Position numbers and translations under genes: made by a program
Notes under the pieces: generated by a model
What the model was told of the DNA's origin: nothing
The model's input: only the letters and a program-made list of their open reading frames with translations
Database searches by the model: none
Part shown: positions 1 to 5,687 of the stretch, one piece after another
Position numbering within the stretch: position 1 is the first letter of the stretch
How the letters are laid out: every line of letters begins with the position of its first letter
Assembly: GCA_900554345.1 (NCBI GenBank)
Contig: USHH01000105.1
Coordinates: 1 to 7,507 of the forward strand
Origin: an uncultured Bacteroidales bacterium
GTDB taxonomy: Bacteria; Bacteroidota; Bacteroidia; Bacteroidales; Muribaculaceae
DNA: 7,507 nucleotides
Direction of reading: 5' to 3'

Positions 1-563
1 GACACGTAGCGGTGGCTCGTGCCGTGGAAGCCGTAGCGGCGCACGCCGTATTTCTCGTATGCCTCCCAGGGTAGGGCATACATATAGGCTTTGGCGGGCA
101 TCGTCTGATGGAAGGCGGTGTCGAAGACACCCACCTGGGGAACGCCCGGCATCAGCTCCGTCACTGCCTCGATGCCCGTGATGTTGGCGGGATTGTGGAG
201 AGGGGCCACGGTGTAGCATTCCTTCACCTTCTCGATCACCTCCGGAGTGATGAGCACCGACTTGGAGAACTTGTCCATGCCGTGCACCACGCGGTGGCCG
301 ACGGCCGAGATCTCGGAGAAGCTCTTGATCACACCCTCCTTCGGGTCGGCAAGGATGTCGAGCACGTTCTTTACGGCCTCCTTGTGGGTAGGCATCGGCG
401 TCACGACGGTCTCCTTGGAGCCGTCCTTGCGCTTGAATTTCAGGAAGGAGTCGGGAAGACCGATTTTCTCCACGCCACCCTCGGCGAGCACTTCGCCGTC
501 GGTGCTCTCGATGAGCTTGTATTTCACGCTGCTGCTGCCGCAGTTGAGCACTAATATCTTCAT
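1..563 (-). CDS. ackA: Acetate kinase, N-terminal part (3' end outside window)
   Basis: Cytoplasmic acetate kinase, which converts acetyl phosphate plus ADP to acetate plus ATP, the energy-yielding last step of acetate fermentation. Only the first 187 codons are present; the full family length is about 400 residues. The protein starts MKILVLNCGSSSVKYKL, the phosphate-binding signature of the ASKHA fold. GHRVVHG (R91), HNP (H123), the second signature FDTAFHQTMP (D148) and GFHGTSH (H180) all follow. These four residues fall at the same numbers as the catalytic and substrate-binding residues known from the Methanosarcina thermophila enzyme, which supports the ATG at 561-563. The gene lies 47 bp downstream of pta on the same strand, with no terminator or good promoter between them, so the two are probably co-transcribed. 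No Shine-Dalgarno site is visible, as is usual in Bacteroidetes. No frame break is seen in the visible part. Confidence 0.97.
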   Translation of the reverse strand, partial: MKILVLNCGSSSVKYKLIESTDGEVLAEGGVEKIGLPDSFLKFKRKDGSKETVVTPMPTHKEAVKNVLDILADPKEGVIKSFSEISAVGHRVVHGMDKFSKSVLITPEVIEKVKECYTVAPLHNPANITGIEAVTELMPGVPQVGVFDTAFHQTMPAKAYMYALPWEAYEKYGVRRYGFHGTSHRYV

Positions 564-610
564 TCTGTCTGTTGTTGATGCTGTTGTTGTTAAATGAGAG
601 GCCGGGCCGG

Positions 611-1624
611 TCAGAGGCCCTTGTCGCCGATGGCCTGGTTGCAGGTCACGATGATGGTGTTGACGATATCGTCTACCGTAGCTCCGCGCGAGAGGTCGTT
701 GACCGGAGCGGCGAGACCCTGGAGGATCGGGCCTACGGCGCCGGCGCCGGCGAGACGCTGCACGAGCTTATAGGCGATGTTGCCCACCTCGAGCGAGGGG
801 AATATGAGGGTGTTGGCGTGTCCGGCCACGGGGCTGTCGGGAGCTTTCAGCCTGCCTACGCTCTCCACGATGGCGGCGTCGCTCTGCATCTCGCCGTCGA
901 TCTTGAGCGAGGGATCCATCTCCTTGGCGAGCTCGGTGGCGTGGCGCACCTTGTCGACGCGCTCGTGGCTGGCGCTGCCTCTGGTGGAGAAGCTCAGCAT
1001 GGCCACTACGGGGTCGAGGCCGGCGATGTCTTTGGTGGTCTTGGCCGTGGCGATGGCGATCTGGGCCAGCTCCTCGGCTGTGGGCTCAGGCACTACGGCG
1101 CAGTCGGCAAACACAAGCATGTGGTCTTCGCCGTAAGGCACGTTCTCCGGAAGCAGCATGATGAAGGCACCGCTCACCACCGAGATGCCGGGCTTCGTCT
1201 TCAGCACCTGGAAGGCGGCGCGGAGCACACTCGACGTGGGGCTCAGGGCGCCGGCCACCATGCAGTCGGCGTCGCCGGCCTTGATCATCAGGCAGCCCAG
1301 ATAGAGGGGATTCTTCACTGTGTAGCGGGCATCCTCCAGGGTCACGCCTTTCTTCTTGCGCAGCTCCGCGAAGAGCTCGGCATATTTGTCGGTCACCGCT
1401 TTGTCGTCGCCGTCGAGGATGCGGGCTTTGCCGATATTCCTGAGGCCAAGCTCCTCGGCTTTGGCCATGATCTCTTCTTTGCGGCCGATGAATGTGATTT
1501 CGGCTACGCCCAGCTCCAGGATTCTCTCCGCAGCCTGAAGCGTGCGGGGCTCTGTCGACTCGGGAAGCACGAGGCGCTGGGGATGGGCCTGGGCTTTCGC
1601 GGTGAGTCTTTCAAACAATGTCAT
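611..1624 (-). CDS. pta: Phosphate acetyltransferase
   Basis: Phosphotransacetylase converts acetyl-CoA and phosphate to acetyl phosphate and CoA, feeding the adjacent ackA. At 337 residues it is the short form: the catalytic PTA_PTB domain only, without the N-terminal regulatory region of the roughly 700-residue enterobacterial enzyme. Recognisable family segments are LVLPES near residue 18, ADCAVVPEPT at 173-182, SFSTRGSA at 211-218, DGEMQSDAA at 243-251, and GPILQGLAAPVNDLSRG at 298-314. The last contains the Ser-Arg pair known to be active-site residues in the archaeal enzyme. The ATG at 1622-1624 gives the usual N-terminus (MTLFERLTAKA). It is the first gene of a pta-ackA operon transcribed leftward, divergent from the permease gene. 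The leader of about 64 nt carries a GC-rich hairpin, described separately. Confidence 0.97.
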   Translation of the reverse strand: MTLFERLTAKAQAHPQRLVLPESTEPRTLQAAERILELGVAEITFIGRKEEIMAKAEELGLRNIGKARILDGDDKAVTDKYAELFAELRKKKGVTLEDARYTVKNPLYLGCLMIKAGDADCMVAGALSPTSSVLRAAFQVLKTKPGISVVSGAFIMLLPENVPYGEDHMLVFADCAVVPEPTAEELAQIAIATAKTTKDIAGLDPVVAMLSFSTRGSASHERVDKVRHATELAKEMDPSLKIDGEMQSDAAIVESVGRLKAPDSPVAGHANTLIFPSLEVGNIAYKLVQRLAGAGAVGPILQGLAAPVNDLSRGATVDDIVNTIIVTCNQAIGDKGL

Positions 1625-1665
1625 GATATTTGAGATTTAATTGGGAATACATATATGCTGACACC

Positions 1666-1681
1666 GGCGCCCGGAGGCGCC
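1666..1681 (-). promoter_or_regulatory. GC-rich hairpin in the pta leader
   Basis: Two copies of the self-complementary hexamer GGCGCC (1666-1671 and 1676-1681) are separated by four bases. In RNA they would form a perfect 6-bp all-GC stem with a tetraloop. From the -7 box at 1693-1700, transcription should start near 1689, so the stem would begin within about 10 nt of the mRNA 5' end and lie about 40 nt before the pta start codon. It stands out in an otherwise AT-rich spacer. A role in 5'-end protection or translation control is inference. It is too close to the start site, and lacks a T-tract, to be read as a terminator. Confidence 0.45.
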
Positions 1682-1692
1682 TAAGCTTGATG

Positions 1693-1700
1693 CAAAGTTA
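1693..1700 (-). promoter_or_regulatory. Probable pta-ackA promoter -7 box
   Basis: Read on the minus strand this is TAACTTTG, a full match to the Bacteroidetes -7 consensus TAnnTTTG. It implies a start near 1689 and a leader of about 64 nt before pta. There is no clear TTTG at the expected 19-21 bp upstream; only T-rich near matches lie nearby. The call therefore rests on the -7 box and its position. Confidence 0.55.
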
Positions 1701-1754
1701 TAAAAACATATTGTGAAAACCATATCCAAGCCGACTTTTTTCAAAAATTATAGT

Positions 1755-1762
1755 TAACTTTA
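1755..1762 (+). promoter_or_regulatory. Possible promoter -7 box for the permease operon
   Basis: TAACTTTA matches seven of the eight positions of TAnnTTTG, counting the two free ones (final A instead of G). It lies about 65 bp before the permease ATG at 1827. A T-rich run at 1736-1741 is the only -33 candidate and is closer than usual. Immediately downstream, CGCGA (1763-1767) and TCGCG (1772-1776) form a perfect 5-bp stem with a TTTT loop, overlapping the predicted transcription start. This could be an operator or a 5'-end hairpin, or chance. Confidence 0.4.
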
Positions 1763-1826
1763 CGCGATTTTTCGCGCGGGATGCCGCTTGCAGGCCTCTC
1801 CGCGCCCTTATCATATATCGCCGCAG

Positions 1827-3797
1827 ATGAGAATCATAAAACGATTATATATCTTTATCCTTAAGAGTTTCCTGCCCCTCTTCGCGATGACGTTCTTCAT
1901 CGTGCTCTTCATCGTGATGATGCAGTTTCTCTGGAAATACATCGACGACCTGGTGGGAAAAGGGCTTGCTGTCAGCGTCATCGCGGAGTTCTTCTTCTAC
2001 GCCGCCGTCAGCATGGTGCCCATGGCGCTCCCGCTCGCCATCCTGCTGGCCAGCCTCATGACCTTCGGCAATTTCGGCGAGAAGTTCGAGCTCACGGCCA
2101 TGAAGGCTTCCGGCATCTCGCTTCTCAGGGCCATGAGCCCCCTCATAGCGCTCATGGCGCTGGTGGCCGTCGGCGCTTTCTTCTTCCAGAACAACGTGCT
2201 CCCCAAGGCCCAGGTGAAGATGTGGACCCTCTTCTTCTCCATGAAGCAGAAGAGTCCGGAGCTCGAGATTCCGGAGGGCGTCTTCTATACCCAGATCCCC
2301 GGCTACAACCTCTTCGTGAAGGAGAAAAACAAGGAGACCGGCATGCTTTACGACCCTATGATCTACGACGTGAACCACGGGGGAGACAACTCCACGATCA
2401 TCCTCGCCGACTCCGCACGCCTCGCCTTCACTTCCGACATGCGCTATCTCTATCTCTATCTCTATAAGGGCGAGCAGTTTGAGAACCTCCGGGAGCAGAA
2501 AAGCCTCGACCGCAATGTGCCCTTCCGCCGCGAGGCCTTCCTTGACAAGGAGGTGCTCATCCCCTTCGACGCCAATTTCAACCGTCTCGACGAGGACAAC
2601 ATGCGGCGCCAGTATGTGGGCAAGGACATAGCGGAGCTGCGCCACACCATCGACTCCGTATCGGCGCGCGTCGACAGCCTCGGGCGGGGCTTCGAAGCCG
2701 ACCTCCGCTCGTCGGCGCTCCCCCTCGTGGCTCCGCTGATGGCGACCCCGCAGGCCGGCTCCTCCTATGGATACCACGACGGCTCGCCCGATGCCGGCCG
2801 AGACGCCGGGAAAGGGAAGAAAGACTTAGGAAAGCGCCTCGCCGAGACGCGCCCGCTCGACCTCGACTCCCTCATCCGCTCCATGCAGCCCTCCCAGCAG
2901 GCCACGCTATTCGACAACGCACGCATGCGCAACAGCCAGAAGGCCGCCGATTTCGATTTCAAGTCGATGGTGATCGCCGACGACAAGAAGACCATACGCC
3001 GCCATGAGGTGGAGCTCCAGAAGAAATACACCCTCTCGCTCGCCTGCATCGTCTTCTTCTTCATCGGCGCCCCGCTCGGCGCCATCATCCGCAAGGGTGG
3101 CCTCGGCACTCCCCTCGTCATCTCGGTGCTCCTCTTCCTGTTCTATTACATCATCGACAACACCGGCCGCAAGCTCGCCCTCGAGGGGCGCTGGGAAGTG
3201 TGGGAAGGCATCTGGCTCTCCACTTTCGTGCTCGCGCCGCTCGGAATATACGTCACCTATAAGGCGATGAACGACTCGGCGGTGTTCGACCCCGACCGCC
3301 TGCGCCTCTTCTTCCGCAAGATCACTGGAGGCCGCGACGACCGCAAGGTCAACTACAAGGAGGTGATCATCAACGACATCTCGCTCCCCGAGGCCTTCTC
3401 GCGCCTCCGTGCCCTCTCCGAAATCTGCCTCGCTTTCCTGGAGCGATACCGCAGGCCGCTCGGTTATAAGGCGTATTTCACGCAAGGCTACGACACGCAG
3501 GCGGTGGCCCGCATCGCGATGACGCTCGACGACGATATCGACTACCTCACCGACTGCCGCGACCCGCTGGCCGTCAACAAGCTGATGGACTATCCGGTGA
3601 TCCGACGCCTGTGGGTCTACCGCCCCGCCGCCAGGCGTTGGCTCGGATGGCTGATGATGGTGGTCTTCCCCGTCGGAATCCCGGTATATCTCTTCGGGCT
3701 CAAGGAGATGCGCACGCTTAAGGGCGACCTGCGCAAGACGGTGGCCATCAGCCACGCCATCGAGGAGGAACTCGACAAATACATAAGGCAGACATGA
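1827..3797 (+). CDS. LptF/LptG-family (YjgP/YjgQ) permease, long form
   Basis: Inner-membrane permease subunit of the Lpt ABC exporter, which extracts lipopolysaccharide from the inner membrane and passes it along the periplasmic bridge. The start is set at the ATG at 1827 (656 residues), giving MRIIKRLYIFILKSFL, the usual cytoplasmic lead into the first helix. A TTG at 1788 would add 13 residues of no family character. Hydrophobic segments lie near residues 14-34, 52-79 and 101-121, then 402-420, 430-448 and 463-480, which is the 3+3 layout of LptF/G. A large periplasmic region lies between the two halves. FELTAMKASGIS at 87-98 is the family's coupling-helix motif that docks on the LptB ATPase. 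Residues about 291-360 form a polar, low-complexity linker. After the sixth helix comes an extension of about 175 residues with another hydrophobic stretch at 605-624. Enterobacterial LptF and LptG have about 360 residues, and I recall long forms in Bacteroidales. Whether it acts as LptF or LptG cannot be told here, so no symbol is given. Confidence 0.9.
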   Translation: MRIIKRLYIFILKSFLPLFAMTFFIVLFIVMMQFLWKYIDDLVGKGLAVSVIAEFFFYAAVSMVPMALPLAILLASLMTFGNFGEKFELTAMKASGISLLRAMSPLIALMALVAVGAFFFQNNVLPKAQVKMWTLFFSMKQKSPELEIPEGVFYTQIPGYNLFVKEKNKETGMLYDPMIYDVNHGGDNSTIILADSARLAFTSDMRYLYLYLYKGEQFENLREQKSLDRNVPFRREAFLDKEVLIPFDANFNRLDEDNMRRQYVGKDIAELRHTIDSVSARVDSLGRGFEADLRSSALPLVAPLMATPQAGSSYGYHDGSPDAGRDAGKGKKDLGKRLAETRPLDLDSLIRSMQPSQQATLFDNARMRNSQKAADFDFKSMVIADDKKTIRRHEVELQKKYTLSLACIVFFFIGAPLGAIIRKGGLGTPLVISVLLFLFYYIIDNTGRKLALEGRWEVWEGIWLSTFVLAPLGIYVTYKAMNDSAVFDPDRLRLFFRKITGGRDDRKVNYKEVIINDISLPEAFSRLRALSEICLAFLERYRRPLGYKAYFTQGYDTQAVARIAMTLDDDIDYLTDCRDPLAVNKLMDYPVIRRLWVYRPAARRWLGWLMMVVFPVGIPVYLFGLKEMRTLKGDLRKTVAISHAIEEELDKYIRQT

Positions 3798-4327
3798 CGA
3801 AGGCAAGAGTAAGGAAATACATAGGCTCGCTCTCGGAGCAGCAGCTCCGCGACATGATTCTGGAGACCTACGAGCAGTGGAAGCCGGCCCGCAAGTGGCT
3901 CGACTTCTACGTCGACCCCGACATCGACAAGCTCGACGAGGAATACCGCAAGAAGATCGATGCCTGCTTCTTCCGTCAGGGGGAGGCGCGGTCGCGGCAC
4001 GACTGCAAAAAGGCGCTGGCCCTTGCGAAGGAGTTCGCCAGCCTGTGCCCGGAGCCCACGGCGGTTGCGGCCATCCTCCTCTATGCCCTGGAGCAGGGCA
4101 TGAAAGCCATGGCAGAGCGCGAGGGGAGAAGGCGCCGCTGGAGACTGCGGCGCTCTGTCTCCTACACCGGATATGTGGGTCTGTTCTCGGCGCTGCTGAA
4201 GCATCTGGTAAGCAACGACACGCTCGACTATTTCCAGCCGCAGCTGCGCGGTCTGCTGCGTGCCGGCGACACCGTCTCCTCCACGCTCGGCGAAGCGATG
4301 TATGAAGCCTACGACAAAATGATTTAA
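3794..4327 (+). CDS. Conserved hypothetical protein, DUF6155-like
   Basis: A 177-residue protein of unknown function whose ATG overlaps the permease stop by 4 bp (ATGA), implying one mRNA and coupled translation. No signal peptide is seen and there is no convincing membrane segment; the stretch around 89-99 is only mildly hydrophobic. It is mainly helical and charged. The N-terminal part (KYIGSLSEQQLRDMILETYEQ, then a K-W-L-D-F-Y segment and D-K-L-D-E-E-Y) resembles what I recall of the DUF6155 family of small Bacteroidetes proteins; I cannot verify this by search. A strongly basic patch (GRRRRWRLRR, residues 111-120) follows a helix and could contact nucleic acid or anionic lipid head groups, but that is inference. 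It is the last gene of the unit: a hairpin terminator begins about 22 bp after its stop. A cytoplasmic role linked to the exporter is possible from position alone. Confidence 0.75.
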   Translation: MTKARVRKYIGSLSEQQLRDMILETYEQWKPARKWLDFYVDPDIDKLDEEYRKKIDACFFRQGEARSRHDCKKALALAKEFASLCPEPTAVAAILLYALEQGMKAMAEREGRRRRWRLRRSVSYTGYVGLFSALLKHLVSNDTLDYFQPQLRGLLRAGDTVSSTLGEAMYEAYDKMI

Positions 4328-4349
4328 AACGTTTTCCTACCGGCATACT

Positions 4350-4385
4350 AAAAGCAGCCACTCTCGCGAGCGGCTGCTTTTGTTA
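4350..4385 (+). terminator. Rho-independent terminator after the permease operon
   Basis: The arms AAAAGCAGCC (4350-4359) and GGCTGCTTTT (4372-4381) are perfect 10-bp complements with a 12-base loop, which contains the smaller palindrome CTCGCGAG (4363-4370). The T run at the end of the right arm, followed by GTT, gives a short U-tract on the plus strand. The A run of the left arm gives a T run on the minus strand. It lies between converging genes, so it may work in both directions. Confidence 0.8.
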
Positions 4386-4445
4386 ACAGGCATGCCTGTT
4401 AGTGTAAACTTAATGAACAAAAATCTATCTTCTTTCTTTTCATCA

Positions 4446-4490
4446 ATAAAACAAGGGCGGTAAAGCATTTGTTTTGCATACCGTCCTCGT
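4446..4490 (-). terminator. Probable terminator of the minus-strand gene at 4517-4903
   Basis: The arms 4451-4462 and 4479-4490 pair over 12 positions with a single mismatch on the minus strand (A opposite C); an inner GCA/TGC (4464-4466 with 4475-4477) extends the stem. On the minus strand the stem is followed by TTTTATT, a U-rich tail. It begins about 27 bp past the stop codon at 4517-4519. The stem is imperfect, but its position and tail fit a factor-independent terminator for the leftward gene. Confidence 0.6.
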
Positions 4491-4516
4491 TTAACATTTA
4501 TTAACGCCGAAGGCAA

Positions 4517-4903
4517 TCAGTCGTTGTTGCGGAGCTTGTCGAGCTGACGGGTCTTGGCCTTGATCTCGGCCTCGAGGTTGTCGATGGCGCGCTGACGCTT
4601 CGTGGCCTCGAAATCCTCGATGGCCTCGCGGATCCTGGCCATGGACTCCTCGATTTTCGACTTGTCGCGCGGTGTGAGGTCGTTGATGCGTGTGAGCAGG
4701 TTCTGCGACATGCGGAGATGGTTCATCACGTCGCCGATGGTCGCTGTCTGGGGCATTCCCTTCTCGGAAACCCTCTTTTTCCATGCCATGATTGATGCAT
4801 ACTGCTTGTCGAGCGATTTGGCATAGAATGCCTCGCGCACTTTGTCGCTCTTGCCTTTAAGGAAGTCTTCGGCATAGAGTTTGATGGTGTCTTCTCTTTT
4901 CAT
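4517..4903 (-). CDS. Hypothetical protein with C-terminal coiled coil
   Basis: A 128-residue, soluble, highly charged protein that I do not recognise. It begins MKREDTIKLYAEDFLKGKSD. There is no signal peptide, membrane segment, cysteine or metal-binding motif. It appears almost entirely helical. The tail from about residue 90 to the end (IREAIEDFEATKRQR, then NLEAEIKAKTRQLDKL) has hydrophobic residues at heptad-like spacing and is probably a coiled coil for self-association. Evidence that it is real: GC-rich, C/G-ending codons like its neighbours, a strong Bacteroidetes promoter at 4951-4983 with a leader of about 43 nt, and a hairpin terminator after its stop. It is a single-gene unit, convergent with the permease operon and divergent from the que operon. 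Its function could be nucleoid-associated or structural, but nothing in the sequence decides this. Confidence 0.75.
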   Translation of the reverse strand: MKREDTIKLYAEDFLKGKSDKVREAFYAKSLDKQYASIMAWKKRVSEKGMPQTATIGDVMNHLRMSQNLLTRINDLTPRDKSKIEESMARIREAIEDFEATKRQRAIDNLEAEIKAKTRQLDKLRNND

Positions 4904-4950
4904 TTTCGGGTTTTTAATTGAGTTTTTTTGATATATTTTTCAATTTTGCG

Positions 4951-4983
4951 CAAATGTAATAAATAATGTCGATACCCGCCAAA
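4951..4983 (-). promoter_or_regulatory. Bacteroidetes-type promoter of the 4517-4903 gene
   Basis: Read on the minus strand, a TTTG -33 box (4983-4980) is followed after 21 bp by TACATTTG (4958-4951). Both boxes match the Bacteroidetes primary sigma factor consensus (TTTG, then TAnnTTTG). The predicted start near 4947 gives a leader of about 43 nt before the ATG at 4903. Confidence 0.75.
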
Positions 4984-5004
4984 TAATATGCCATATATTT
5001 TATC

Positions 5005-5071
5005 GGAAATCATCATTTTTCCATCATCCGCGACAGTTTATTTATCCATATGCGGAAAATCTACCTTTCCG
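5005..5071. promoter_or_regulatory. Two GGAAA-TTTCC inverted repeats between divergent promoters
   Basis: GGAAA at 5005-5009 pairs with TTTCC at 5018-5022 (8-base spacer). CGGAAA at 5053-5058 pairs with TTTCCG at 5066-5071 (7-base spacer). The half-sites are the same, and both repeats lie between the leftward promoter (4951-4983) and the rightward queF promoter (5101-5132), where a dimeric repressor could bind. AT-rich DNA makes short repeats like these fairly likely by chance, so the operator reading is weak. Confidence 0.3.
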
Positions 5072-5100
5072 GCCTACATATTATATTATACGCTCCATTA

Positions 5101-5132
5101 TTTGTGAGGGAAACCATTTTTTTGTAATTTTG
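5101..5132 (+). promoter_or_regulatory. Bacteroidetes-type promoter of the que operon
   Basis: TTTG at 5101-5104, a 20-bp spacer, then TAATTTTG at 5125-5132: a complete match to the Bacteroidetes -33/-7 consensus. By the usual spacing, transcription should start at about 5135-5138, on top of the queF ATG at 5137. This leaves no room for a leader or for a preQ1 riboswitch in the mRNA. Confidence 0.75.
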
Positions 5133-5136
5133 CATT

Positions 5137-5616
5137 ATGACTGATCAACGACAACGCGAAAACCTTACCCTCCTCGGCAACAAGGAGGTGAAGTATCCCG
5201 ACGACTACGCACCGCAGATGCTTGAGACTTTCCTCAACCGCCATCCGGGGCGCGAGTATGTGGTGACGCTCGACTGCCCGGAGTTCACCACCCTCTGCCC
5301 CATCACCGGGCAGCCCGATTTCGGCCACATACAGATAGCGTATATCCCGGCTGAAAGGATGGTGGAGAGCAAGAGCCTCAAGCTCTATCTCTTCAGCTTC
5401 CGCAACCACGGCGACTTCCATGAGGACTGCGTCAACATCATCCTCAACGACCTCTGGACTCTCATGGAGCCGAAATACATAGAGGTGAGGGGATATTTCA
5501 TGCCGCGCGGCGGCATCTCCATCAATCCTTTTGCCAACCGCGGCGACGCCGACCACGAGGAGCTCTGCCGCCGGCGACGCCTCGACGCCTTCGACGTGAT
5601 GCGCCGCCACCCCTGA
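5137..5616 (+). CDS. queF: NADPH-dependent preQ0 reductase (7-cyano-7-deazaguanine reductase)
   Basis: QueF reduces the nitrile of preQ0 to the aminomethyl group of preQ1 with two NADPH; Tgt then inserts preQ1 into tRNA at position 34. The protein has 159 residues, the size of the unimodular Bacillus YkvM type. Family motifs are LTLLGN at 10-15, CPEFTTLCPITGQPDF at 47-62 with Cys54 (thioimide nucleophile) and Asp61 (general acid), the signature ESKSLKLYLFSFRNHGDFHEDC at 77-98 with His95 and Glu96 for substrate binding, and PRGGISINPF near the C-terminus. The ATG at 5137 is effectively forced: the next Met is residue 28, beyond the conserved LTLLGN. It is the first gene of the que operon, 71 bp before queC, with a palindromic repeat in that gap. 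The promoter position predicts a leaderless transcript. Confidence 0.97.
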   Translation: MTDQRQRENLTLLGNKEVKYPDDYAPQMLETFLNRHPGREYVVTLDCPEFTTLCPITGQPDFGHIQIAYIPAERMVESKSLKLYLFSFRNHGDFHEDCVNIILNDLWTLMEPKYIEVRGYFMPRGGISINPFANRGDADHEELCRRRRLDAFDVMRRHP

Positions 5617-5634
5617 CCGTTATATGATAATAAC

Positions 5635-5669
5635 CCCGCTTGTAGGGACATGCCTCCGGCATGTTTCCA
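5635..5669 (+). repeat. Palindromic repeat, copy 1 (upstream of queC)
   Basis: A 35-bp element matching 6351-6385 at 31 of 35 positions (27 of 29 over the core 5641-5669), in the same orientation. Its heart, ACATGCC-TCC-GGCATGT, is a perfect 7-bp stem with a 3-base loop; GGG and TTCC extend the stem with one bulged T and one G-T pair. It begins 18 nt after the queF stop and ends 18 nt before the queC ATG. It resembles the short interspersed REP-like palindromes known from many bacterial genomes; no transposase gene is present. Confidence 0.75.
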
Positions 5670-5687
5670 ACTGCTAACAATGACTAT

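Noticed and set aside
572..1633. Long plus-strand open frame (353 codons) over pta
   Set aside because: It lies antisense to a clear pta gene. Its product is rich in His, Gly and Ala with no family character, as expected from the complement of C/G-ending codons.
1788..1826. TTG start 39 bp upstream of the permease ATG
   Set aside because: The added residues do not resemble the family and the ATG at 1827 gives the usual N-terminus.
2907..4361. Minus-strand open frame of 484 codons over the permease and DUF6155-like genes
   Set aside because: It is antisense to two genes with conserved products, its Arg/Ala/Pro-rich start has no recognisable domain, and it would run through the terminator hairpin at 4350-4385.
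4904..5136. preQ1 riboswitch upstream of queF
   Set aside because: I see no preQ1-type pseudoknot pattern, and the promoter position leaves no leader to hold one.
5661..5687. Upstream in-frame start for queC at 5661
   Set aside because: The extra nine residues are encoded partly by the right arm of the palindromic repeat. The ATG at 5688 gives the normal QueC N-terminus, with the PP-loop at residue 10.
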